From Rikenellaceae bacterium (lineage in GTDB: Bacteria > Bacteroidota > Bacteroidia > Bacteroidales > Rikenellaceae), in assembly GCA_031286025.1 (NCBI GenBank), contig JAITVB010000077.1:1-6063 (forward strand): a stretch of DNA of 6,063 nt. The letters are read 5' to 3'. Position 1 is the stretch's first letter; each line of letters opens with the position of its first letter. Below the pieces are notes generated by a model. That model was not told where the DNA came from and made no database searches. It saw nothing but the letters and a program-made list of their open reading frames with translations. This document shows, piece after piece, positions 1-6,063 of this stretch. The position numbers and the translations under genes are program-made.

Positions 1-1
1 G

Positions 2-1510
2 CCGATCGTCTACGACCTGCCCGAAATGGAAGAGTATCTCAAAGATACTTACGGGATCACGGTCTATCAGGAACAGGTGATGCTTCTTTCGCAGAAACTG
101 GCCGGTTTCTCGAAGGGCCAGGCCGACGTGTTGCGCAAGGCGATGGGGAAGAAACAGCGCGACGTGCTCGACAAGATGAAGGGGCAATTCATCGAAGGGG
201 CCATCGCCCGCGGCCACGACGCCCCGGTGTGCGAAAAGATATGGAAAGACTGGGAAGCCTTTGCGGAGTATGCGTTCAACAAGTCGCATTCGACCTGCTA
301 CGCCTATGTGTCCTATCAGACCGCCTACCTGAAGGCCCACCATCCGCCGGAATTCATGGCCGCTCTGCTCAGCCGCAACTTTTCGGACATCAGGAAGATC
401 AGTTTCTTTATGGACGAATGCAAGCGGATGGGGTTATCGGTAAAAGGCCCCGACGTGAACGAAAGTTTTTTGAAATTTTCCGTCGACTCGCAAGGCAATG
501 TCCGTTTCGGGTTGGTCGCCGTGAAGGGCGTGGGCGAAGCCGCCGTCGAACATATCATCAAGGTGCGTCGGGAGGGCGGAAAATTCACATCGATCTACGA
601 CTTCGTGGAGCGCGTCAACCTGACCACGGTCAACAAAAAAACTTTTGAGAATCTGGTTTTGGCGGGGGCTTTCGATTCGTTGACCACCGCCCACCGCAGC
701 CGTTTCCTCGAACCCGATGCCAAAGGCAACGTCTTCCTCGACCTGTTGACCCGCTACGGCAACCGTGTGCAGGATGAGAGCAACAATTCGCAGCAAAGCC
801 TTTTCGGCGGCGGGGGCGACGTGGCCGACATCCGTAAGCCCGAGCCGCCCATGGTCGAAGAATGGGGTAAATTGGAAACGTTGGGTAAGGAGAAAGAGGT
901 GGTCGGCATCTATCTTTCGTCGCATCCGTTGGACGACTATGCCGCCATCATCCGCAATTTTTGCAACACGGAACTCGCCATGCTTTCCGACCTCCCCGCA
1001 CTGAAAGGCAAGGAATTTTCCGTAGCGGGCATCGTCACTGCCGTACAGCACCTGTCGACCAGGGACGGGAAGCCTTACGGGCGTTTCACGGTTGAGGATT
1101 ACAGCGACTCGTTCCAATTCACCCTGTTCAGCAAGGATTACGAGCAATTCCGCCGCTACTGCTACGAAAATTACTGCCTGCTGATCAAGGGCCGCGTGGG
1201 CGAGCATCCTTTCCGCCCGGGCGAATTGGAGATCAGAATCCTGTCGATGGCTATGCTTTCGGACGTGCAGGAGAAGACGATCCGCGAAATGTTGGTCACG
1301 GTGCCGGTCGAAGGGATCACCCCCGAATTTTCCGACGAATTTCTCCGGATTGCCGAAGGAAACAAAGGGACGGCGACCCTGCGCGTAAAAGTGTACGATT
1401 CGGTCCGCGGGGTGTCGCTCGGGCTGACTTCGCGCAAGCACAAAGTGCGTATATCCAATGAATTGATTTCGTTTCTCGACCACAAGGACATAAAATATGT
1501 CTTTGTGTAA
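2..1510 (+). CDS. dnaE: DNA polymerase III alpha subunit, C-terminal part (5' end outside window)
   Basis: Catalytic subunit of the replicative DNA polymerase. The reading frame is open from base 2 and ends at TAA 1508-1510, giving 502 residues; about 700 N-terminal residues (PHP domain and palm with the catalytic aspartates) lie outside the window, so the ATG at base 26 is an internal Met. Visible, in fragment numbering: the fingers segment with YQEQVM (residues 22-27) and FNKSHS (92-97); a helix-hairpin-helix region around VKGVGE (174-179); the internal clamp-binding motif QQSLF (264-268), close to the family consensus QxxLF, followed by a Gly run; an OB-fold from about 338 to 415; and a C-terminal domain from about 418 to 502, the region that in E. 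coli contacts tau. No frameshift or missing block is seen. The family call is very secure. The trxA promoter begins two bases after the stop codon, and no terminator is visible between them. Confidence 0.97.
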   Translation, partial: PIVYDLPEMEEYLKDTYGITVYQEQVMLLSQKLAGFSKGQADVLRKAMGKKQRDVLDKMKGQFIEGAIARGHDAPVCEKIWKDWEAFAEYAFNKSHSTCYAYVSYQTAYLKAHHPPEFMAALLSRNFSDIRKISFFMDECKRMGLSVKGPDVNESFLKFSVDSQGNVRFGLVAVKGVGEAAVEHIIKVRREGGKFTSIYDFVERVNLTTVNKKTFENLVLAGAFDSLTTAHRSRFLEPDAKGNVFLDLLTRYGNRVQDESNNSQQSLFGGGGDVADIRKPEPPMVEEWGKLETLGKEKEVVGIYLSSHPLDDYAAIIRNFCNTELAMLSDLPALKGKEFSVAGIVTAVQHLSTRDGKPYGRFTVEDYSDSFQFTLFSKDYEQFRRYCYENYCLLIKGRVGEHPFRPGELEIRILSMAMLSDVQEKTIREMLVTVPVEGITPEFSDEFLRIAEGNKGTATLRVKVYDSVRGVSLGLTSRKHKVRISNELISFLDHKDIKYVFV

Positions 1511-1511
1511 G

Positions 1512-1542
1512 TTGGAAAAACGGAGCACTTTTCATATCTTTG
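1512..1542 (+). promoter_or_regulatory. Bacteroidota-type promoter for trxA
   Basis: TTG at 1512-1514 (the -33 element) is followed, 19-20 bases later, by TATCTTTG at 1535-1542, a full match to the -7 consensus TAnnTTTG. It starts immediately after the dnaE stop and predicts transcription from about 1547-1550, leaving a leader of roughly 70 bases before the trxA ATG. The leader is A-rich next to the start and has no Shine-Dalgarno sequence, which is normal in this phylum. The -33 element is TTGG rather than TTTG, so strength is uncertain. Confidence 0.7.
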
Positions 1543-1617
1543 AAAATCCGGATTGGTTTTTGCCGACAGAAAACCCGTCCAGGGCGTTTCTCCGGATAAT
1601 AACTGAAAACAAACGAT

Positions 1618-1932
1618 ATGGCATTTGAGATCAACAACGCCAATTTCAAGGAAGTGATGGCGAGCGGCAAACCCGTGGTAATCGATTTTTGGGCCGAATG
1701 GTGCGGTCCCTGCCGGATGATCGCCCCCGCGGTCGAAGAGTTGGCCAAAGAGTTTGACGGCCGGGCCGTCGTCGGCAAGTGCGACGTGGACGCCAACAAC
1801 GAGGTGGCCGTACAGTTCGGCGTGCGCAACATCCCGACGATCGTCTTTTTAAAAGGCGGACAGCTCGTAGACAAACAAGTAGGCTACTGCACCAAGGAGG
1901 TGTTGGCGGAGAAGCTTTCCAAACTTCTCTGA
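1618..1932 (+). CDS. trxA: Thioredoxin
   Basis: Small cytoplasmic dithiol-disulfide oxidoreductase that reduces protein disulfides and is recharged by thioredoxin reductase. It has 104 residues, the usual length for the family, and no signal peptide. The redox motif WCGPC is at residues 28-32 (Cys29, Cys32). The buried acid (Asp23), its lysine partner (Lys54), the cis-proline in NIPT (Pro73) and the Gly89 of the substrate groove all match the E. coli enzyme. The start is supported by the typical MAFEI opening and the A-rich bases just before it. Two further cysteines, Cys55 and Cys91, stand where E. coli thioredoxin has leucines; Cys91 lies two residues after Gly89. It sits 107 bases after dnaE with its own promoter. 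The stop TGA (1930-1932) touches the left arm of an inverted repeat that fills the spacer to dnaX. The family call is secure; which proteins it reduces cannot be told. Confidence 0.96.
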   Translation: MAFEINNANFKEVMASGKPVVIDFWAEWCGPCRMIAPAVEELAKEFDGRAVVGKCDVDANNEVAVQFGVRNIPTIVFLKGGQLVDKQVGYCTKEVLAEKLSKLL

Positions 1933-2064
1933 CGCAGGCTCGCATGATACCTTTAAACGATCTTTCCGCTTTCCAATCCTCACGTACCGAATTTACGCTC
2001 CGGTTGGAAACCGAAACGACCGTTTAATTGCCGCACGCTTTGCACTGCTAAAGGGAGCCTGCGT
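1932..2064 (+). repeat. Nested inverted repeats filling the trxA-dnaX spacer
   Basis: A perfect 10-base inverted repeat, ACGCAGGCTC (1932-1941) and GAGCCTGCGT (2055-2064), brackets nearly the whole spacer. Inside it, in order and without crossing, are TTAAACG (1953-1959) with CGTTTAA (2021-2027), TTTCCAATC (1970-1978) with GGTTGGAAA (2002-2010, one G-U pair), and CGTA (1983-1986) with TACG (1994-1997). Short pairings between 1961-1966 and 2013-2019 join the second and third arms. The RNA could therefore form one long imperfect hairpin. A competing small hairpin, CGGTT-GGA-AACCG, lies at 2001-2013. There is no T-run after the right arm, so it is not a classical terminator, and no flanking target duplication suggests a transposon. 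No convincing dnaX promoter is seen here; the nearest is TACCTTTA at 1948-1955 without a good upstream element. The repeats are read directly; their function is unknown. Confidence 0.6.
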
Positions 2065-2081
2065 GGATAAAAATTTAAACA

Positions 2082-4001
2082 ATGGATAATTTTATCGTTT
2101 CTGCGCGAAAATACCGTCCGGCTGCCTTTGTTTCGGTGGTCGGCCAAGGGCACATTACCTCGACACTGAAGAACGCCATCACCCGCGGCCAGTTGGCCCA
2201 CGGCTACCTCTTCTGCGGCCCGAGGGGGGTGGGCAAAACCACCCTGGCCCGCATTTTCGCCAAAGCGATCAATTGCCGGAACCCGCAGGAGGGCGAGGCA
2301 TGCGAGGTATGCGAATCGTGCCGTGCGTTCAACGAAGGCCGCTCGTTCAACATCCATGAACTCGACGCCGCGTCGAACAACTCGGTCGACGACATCCGCA
2401 ACCTGACCGAGCAGGTGCGCATTCCGCCGCAGGTCGGGCGTTACAGTGTCTACATCATCGACGAGGTGCACATGCTCTCGGTGCAGGCGTTCAACGCGTT
2501 CCTCAAAACGCTTGAGGAACCGCCCGCACACGCCCTGTTTATTTTGGCGACCACCGAGAAACACAAGATCATCCCGACAATCCTTTCGCGTTGCCAGATC
2601 TACGACTTCAACAGGATCAAGGCCGAGGACGTTGTCGGTTACCTGCAGTACATCGCCGGCCGGGAAGGCGTGGCTTACGACGATGAGTCGCTCCACATCA
2701 TCGCCCAGAAGGCGGATGGGGGGATGCGCGACGCGCTGTCGATGTTCGACAAGGTGGTGTCGTTCTGCGGCGCTTCGCTCGAAGCGGCGCGCGTGGCCGA
2801 AACGCTCAACGTGCTCGACTATGACACCTATTTCCGGATATCGGAACTCGTGTTGGCGGGCGATTACACCGAAACGCTGCTCCTGTTCGACCAGGTGCTG
2901 CGCAAAGGTTTCGGCGGACAATTGTTCATCGCCGGACTGAACGACCACCTCCGGAATTTGTTGATGTGCAAGGACCCCAAGACATCGCCCCTGTTGGAAG
3001 TGTCGGGTACGGTGGCACGGCGCTACTGCGACCAATCAGCCCTGTGGGAGGTGCCGTTGCTTTTCGAAGCGGTCAACCTGCTGACGGGGGTCGATGCCTC
3101 GTTCCGGTCGGCCACCAACCAACGCCTGCACGTCGAACTCGCCCTGATGAAACTCTGCGGGATGGGGCAAAAAAAAAAAATAGCCCAACAGGATAACCCT
3201 TGCACGCCGATGTTGGCCGAACCGGTGGGGCGTCCGGCGGCAACTGCGGCAGCCCCCGCCGCACTCTCCCCGTCTGCCGATGCAGCGGCAGTTTCCCCGT
3301 CGCCCGTAGCCGAGACACTTGTTGCAACACCGTCCGCTCCCACACCGGAGACAGCAGTTTCCACTCCCGTACAGCCCGTTGAACCGGCAAAAGTCACCGA
3401 ACCTCAATTCGAAATAGTTTCCGGGAATTACACGCCTGCGCCTGAAACGGTACAGCTCCCTGCACCCGCCCGGCCTGCCGCAGAAAGCCCGGTCCGCCCG
3501 GCTAACGGCAATGGCTCCTCGATCACTGGCCTTTCGCTCAGAAATATCATGAACGGCACAGTCGCTCCGGCCGCTGAAGCGGCTCCTGTTCCGAAAGAAA
3601 CACCCGCGGCGGAAGCCGCTGCCACCCCATCCTCCGCAATCACCCCGCAGGATGCCGAACGCCTGCTCGCCAACGCCTGCCGCATGTTGGCCGACGGCCT
3701 GGCCGCCGACCGTCCGCGCCTGGCCGCCGCTCTGCAAACCGTCAAAATACAGGGCACCAAGGTCATTTTCACCGTCGCCACCGACATGCTCGAACAAGAG
3801 ATCGACCGCAACACGTTCGACTTGAAACGGCGTTTGGCCGAACTCTCGAGCCTGGGCGGCGCGGTCGAATTCGAAACCGTTATCGAGGAGGGCACTTCGT
3901 TCATGAAACCTGTCCGTCCCGAGGACAAGCTCGCCTATCTGGGCGGCCTGAACCCTCACCTGGCCCACTTCCGCAAAAGCCTCGACCTCGACATCGAGTA
4001 G
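2082..4001 (+). CDS. dnaX: DNA polymerase III subunits tau/gamma (clamp-loader ATPase)
   Basis: AAA+ ATPase of the clamp loader, which opens the beta clamp and places it on primed DNA; the long tau form also links the polymerases and the helicase. The full frame is 639 residues. Domain I carries Walker A GPRGVGKTT (46-54), a zinc-binding set Cys65, Cys74, Cys77 and Cys80, Walker B IIDEVH (125-130), sensor 1 around ATTEKH (156-161), the arginine finger in SRC (169-171), and sensor 2 in GMRDAL (Arg216). The collar domain III ends near residue 363. It is followed by QKKK encoded by a 12-A run, a Pro/Ala-rich, probably disordered linker (about 367-517) and a folded C-terminal domain (about 518-639) ending in a VRPEDKLAYLGGLNP region, which I judge typical of this phylum. 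The start is supported by the conserved opening FIVSARKYRP and an A-rich leader. No clear promoter precedes it, so it may be read through from trxA. Identification is very secure. Confidence 0.97.
   Translation: MDNFIVSARKYRPAAFVSVVGQGHITSTLKNAITRGQLAHGYLFCGPRGVGKTTLARIFAKAINCRNPQEGEACEVCESCRAFNEGRSFNIHELDAASNNSVDDIRNLTEQVRIPPQVGRYSVYIIDEVHMLSVQAFNAFLKTLEEPPAHALFILATTEKHKIIPTILSRCQIYDFNRIKAEDVVGYLQYIAGREGVAYDDESLHIIAQKADGGMRDALSMFDKVVSFCGASLEAARVAETLNVLDYDTYFRISELVLAGDYTETLLLFDQVLRKGFGGQLFIAGLNDHLRNLLMCKDPKTSPLLEVSGTVARRYCDQSALWEVPLLFEAVNLLTGVDASFRSATNQRLHVELALMKLCGMGQKKKIAQQDNPCTPMLAEPVGRPAATAAAPAALSPSADAAAVSPSPVAETLVATPSAPTPETAVSTPVQPVEPAKVTEPQFEIVSGNYTPAPETVQLPAPARPAAESPVRPANGNGSSITGLSLRNIMNGTVAPAAEAAPVPKETPAAEAAATPSSAITPQDAERLLANACRMLADGLAADRPRLAAALQTVKIQGTKVIFTVATDMLEQEIDRNTFDLKRRLAELSSLGGAVEFETVIEEGTSFMKPVRPEDKLAYLGGLNPHLAHFRKSLDLDIE
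3169..3216 (+). promoter_or_regulatory. Probable dnaX slippage or frameshift site making a gamma form
   Basis: Twelve consecutive A residues (3169-3180) follow codon 363 position 1 and are read in frame as CAA AAA AAA AAA ATA. If one A is lost, or the ribosome shifts +1, the next codon is TAG at 3181-3183 and the protein ends after 366 residues. If one A is gained, or the ribosome shifts -1, five codons (N-S-P-T-G) are read and TAA at 3194-3196 ends a 371-residue protein. Both products would contain AAA+ domains I-III and lack the linker and tau C-terminus, like gamma. The run contains tandem A-AAA-AAA heptamers. A purine-rich GGGATGGGG (3159-3167) precedes it, and a stem CCAACA/TGTTGG (3185-3190 with 3211-3216) begins four bases after it. 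E. coli dnaX uses ribosomal -1 frameshifting and Thermus thermophilus dnaX uses RNA polymerase slippage on an A-run. Use here is inferred from sequence. Confidence 0.75.
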
Positions 4002-4020
4002 GTTGGGGCTGCCTGTCGGC

Positions 4021-4054
4021 ACTCCGTAAACGGCTTAAAGGCCTCATCCGGAGT
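4021..4054 (+). terminator. Weak hairpin after dnaX, possible terminator
   Basis: ACTCCG (4021-4026) can pair with CGGAGT (4049-4054), and inside it GGC (4032-4034) can pair with GCC (4041-4043). It lies 20 bases after the dnaX stop and well before the ppdK promoter, where a terminator would be expected. No T-run follows, only GTTGGGG, which also occurs directly after the dnaX stop (4002-4008 and 4053-4059). It may be an unusual terminator, an RNA 3'-end stabiliser, or chance. Confidence 0.3.
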
Positions 4055-4097
4055 TGGGGTCGGATTCTGTCTTTCGGTCGATTTCCCGTTTCCGGCG

Positions 4098-4128
4098 TTT
4101 GAGAAAAAGATATTTTTTTATATATTTG
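4098..4128 (+). promoter_or_regulatory. Strong Bacteroidota-type promoter for ppdK
   Basis: TTTG at 4098-4101 and TATATTTG at 4121-4128 match both halves of the Bacteroidota primary sigma-factor promoter, separated by 19 bases, with an A/T-rich spacer (about 4102-4120). Transcription should begin near 4133-4136, leaving a leader of about 45 bases that is A-rich and lacks a Shine-Dalgarno sequence. It is the best promoter match in the window and indicates that ppdK is transcribed independently of dnaX. Confidence 0.82.
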
Positions 4129-4179
4129 ACATCTAACCCGAAAGAGATCGAAAACAAACCATACAATTAACCTTGGATT

Positions 4180-6063
4180 ATGCAAAAGATCAAAAGAGTT
4201 TACACCTTCGGCAACAAGCAGGCCGAGGGAAACGGCAGTATGCGCGACACCCTCGGCGGCAAAGGGGCCAACCTGGCCGAAATGAACCTGATCGGAATCC
4301 CTGTTCCTCCGGGTTTTACGATTACGTCCGATGTTTGCGCTGAATATTATACCCACGGCGAAGCCGAAGTGATCGCCCTCCTCGAACCCGATGTGAAAGT
4401 CGCTATCGGGAAAATGGGCGCCGCTACGGGTAAAACCTTCGGCGATGCGAACAATCCGCTGTTGGTGTCGGTGCGCTCGGGGTCGCGCGCGTCGATGCCG
4501 GGGATGATGGACACGATCCTCAACCTCGGACTGAACGACCAGGTGGTGCTGTCGGTCGCCAGAAACAGCGGCAACGAACGCTTTGCATGGGACTCGTACC
4601 GCCGCTTCGTGCAGATGTACGGCGATGTGGTGCTCGGCATGAAACCCAAGAGCAAGGAAGACCACGACCCGTTCGAAGAACTTATCGACGGGATGAAACA
4701 CGAAAAGGGCGTCGAACTCGACACCCAACTCACGGCTGACGACCTGAAGGAATTGGTGAAACGCTTCAAGGCTGCCGTGAAGAAAAACACCGGCCGCGAT
4801 TTTCCGGACAGCCCGTGGGAACAGCTTTGGGGTGCGGTGTGTGCCGTGTTCAGCAGTTGGATGAACGATCGGGCGATCCTCTACCGCAAGCTCAACGGCA
4901 TTCCCGAAGAGTGGGGCACGGCCGTCAACGTTCAGGCGATGGTGTTCGGCAACATGGGTGAAAACTCCGCCACCGGTGTGGCCTTCACCCGCGACGCCTC
5001 GACCGGCGAAGACCTCTTCAACGGCGAGTACCTGATCAACGCTCAGGGCGAAGACGTGGTGGCCGGGATCCGCACTCCGCAACAGATCACCGTCGAAGGT
5101 TCGCGCCGTTGGGCCGCCTCGCAGGGCGTGTCGGAAGCCGACCGTGTTTCGAAATATCCCTCGCTCGAAGAGGCGATGCCCGCCGCCTACAAGGAACTCA
5201 ATGAAATTCAGGCGCACCTCGAAAAGTATTTTACCGATATGCAGGACATCGAGTTCACGATCGAAAACGGAAAGCTGTGGATGCTCCAGACCCGCAACGG
5301 CAAACGTACCGGCGCGGCCATGGTCAAGATCGCGATGGATATGTTGGCCGAAGGACTGATCGACGATAAAACCGCCGTGCTGCGTTGCGAACCGGCCAAA
5401 CTCGACGAACTGCTCCACCCGGTGTTCGACCCCGAAGCAATGAGGGCGGCCAAAGCGCTGACCAAAGGGCTGCCGGCCTCACCGGGCGCCGGCACGGGAC
5501 AGATCGTTTTCTTTGCCGATGACGCCGAAGCGTGGGCGGCCAAAGGGCTCAGAACGGTGCTCGTGCGCGTCGAAACCTCGCCCGAAGACCTAAAGGGAAT
5601 GAACGTGGCCGAAGCGATTCTCACCGCACGCGGCGGAATGACTTCGCACGCCGCGGTCGTGGCTCGCGGAATGGGTAAATGTTGCGTGTCGGGTGCCGGT
5701 GAACTGATGGTCGACTATCGTGGCCGCACGCTGACCGTTGGCGGCAAGACCTATAAAGAGGGAGACTGGCTCTCGTTGAACGGTTCGACCGGCGTGGTTT
5801 ACGAAGGCAAGGTGGCCACCCGCGACGCCGAACTTTCGGGCGACTTCGCCAAACTGATGGACCTCACCTCCAAATTCGCGCACCTGAAAGTACGCGCCAA
5901 CGCCGACGTGCCCCGCGATGCGAAGCAGGCGATGGCTTTCGGCGCGCAGGGGATCGGCCTGTGCCGTACCGAGCACATGTTCTTCGAAAGCGACCGCATC
6001 AAAGCCGTGCGCGAAATGATCCTTGCCGACGACGAAACCGGACGTCGCAAGGCCCTCGAAAAG
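4180..6063 (+). CDS. ppdK: Pyruvate, phosphate dikinase (3' end outside window)
   Basis: Reversibly converts pyruvate, ATP and phosphate into phosphoenolpyruvate, AMP and pyrophosphate in the cytoplasm, linking glycolysis and gluconeogenesis. The frame opens with MQKIKRVYTFGNKQAEG and stays open to the window edge: 628 residues of an enzyme usually near 875-910. Key residues keep a constant offset from the Clostridium symbiosum enzyme. In the ATP-grasp domain (about 1-375) these are Lys28 in GGKGANL, Arg99 in SVRSGSR, Glu358 in DIEF and Arg372 in QTRNGK. The swivelling phosphohistidine domain carries His490 in GGMTSHAAVV, with Thr488 two residues before it, the position phosphorylated by the regulatory protein in plants. 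The PEP/pyruvate barrel begins near 555, with Arg596 in GIGLCRTEH. The remaining catalytic residues lie beyond the edge. The constant spacing and DIEF/SVRSGSR signatures favour this over PEP synthase. The start at ATG 4180 is supported by the family opening and a well-placed promoter. Confidence 0.96.
   Translation, partial: MQKIKRVYTFGNKQAEGNGSMRDTLGGKGANLAEMNLIGIPVPPGFTITSDVCAEYYTHGEAEVIALLEPDVKVAIGKMGAATGKTFGDANNPLLVSVRSGSRASMPGMMDTILNLGLNDQVVLSVARNSGNERFAWDSYRRFVQMYGDVVLGMKPKSKEDHDPFEELIDGMKHEKGVELDTQLTADDLKELVKRFKAAVKKNTGRDFPDSPWEQLWGAVCAVFSSWMNDRAILYRKLNGIPEEWGTAVNVQAMVFGNMGENSATGVAFTRDASTGEDLFNGEYLINAQGEDVVAGIRTPQQITVEGSRRWAASQGVSEADRVSKYPSLEEAMPAAYKELNEIQAHLEKYFTDMQDIEFTIENGKLWMLQTRNGKRTGAAMVKIAMDMLAEGLIDDKTAVLRCEPAKLDELLHPVFDPEAMRAAKALTKGLPASPGAGTGQIVFFADDAEAWAAKGLRTVLVRVETSPEDLKGMNVAEAILTARGGMTSHAAVVARGMGKCCVSGAGELMVDYRGRTLTVGGKTYKEGDWLSLNGSTGVVYEGKVATRDAELSGDFAKLMDLTSKFAHLKVRANADVPRDAKQAMAFGAQGIGLCRTEHMFFESDRIKAVREMILADDETGRRKALEK

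Noticed and set aside
1932..2064. Inverted-repeat spacer as a tRNA, 6S-like RNA or small transposon
   Set aside because: There is no tRNA arm consensus or CCA end, no dedicated promoter as a 6S RNA would need, and no target duplication at the flanks (CTCTG versus GGATA).
3169..3180. A12 run as a sequencing error breaking dnaX
   Set aside because: With twelve A residues the frame continues cleanly into a full linker and a conserved C-terminal domain, so the length given is consistent with an intact gene.
1980..4022. Large minus-strand open frames opposite dnaX (351 and 328 codons) and one opposite dnaE (364 codons at 434-1528)
   Set aside because: They mirror the codon pattern of the real genes, have low-complexity composition and no recognisable domains.
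4071..4144. CTTTCGG (4071-4077) complementary to CCGAAAG (4138-4144) around the ppdK promoter
   Set aside because: The left arm is upstream of the predicted transcription start, so the ppdK mRNA would not contain it; a 7-base match at this distance is likely chance.
3901..5418. 505-codon open frame on the minus strand across the end of dnaX and much of ppdK
   Set aside because: It lies antisense to two well-conserved genes, runs across their promoter region, is rich in His, Arg and Phe, and resembles no protein family. Long antisense frames are expected in GC-rich coding DNA.

Overview
The window is a gene-dense stretch from a bacterial chromosome, with every recognisable gene on the + strand. 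It is most likely from a GC-rich member of the Bacteroidales, such as Alistipes or another Rikenellaceae. This is inferred from protein character, from two promoters of the Bacteroidota type (TTG or TTTG, 19 bases, then TAnnTTTG), from A-rich leaders without Shine-Dalgarno sequences, and from the GC-rich codon use. No species can be named from the sequence alone.

Layout: the 3' end of dnaE (replicative DNA polymerase III alpha subunit; 5' part outside the window) is followed by a promoter and a complete trxA (thioredoxin). Next comes a 149-base spacer that can fold into a long nested hairpin, then a complete dnaX (clamp-loader tau subunit, with a likely shorter gamma form). A 178-base spacer holds a weak hairpin and a near-perfect Bacteroidota promoter. 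The last gene is ppdK (pyruvate, phosphate dikinase), cut by the right edge after 628 codons; it is open to the window end.

How the genes work together: DnaE and DnaX are partners in the DNA polymerase III holoenzyme. The C-terminal half of DnaE seen here carries the clamp-binding motif and the region that in other bacteria contacts tau, and DnaX is the ATPase that loads the clamp and ties polymerases together. Thioredoxin between them is a general disulfide reductant. PpdK interconverts pyruvate and phosphoenolpyruvate and appears to be a separate transcription unit.

The most interesting signal is an unbroken run of twelve A residues inside dnaX, exactly where the clamp-loader collar domain ends. 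A slip by one base in either direction meets a stop codon within five codons, giving a gamma-like protein of 366 or 371 residues beside the 639-residue tau. A 6-bp stem-loop begins four bases after the run. The second structure worth a look is the nested inverted-repeat system filling the trxA-dnaX spacer. I see no mobile element, CRISPR array, tRNA, rRNA or unknown multi-gene system.
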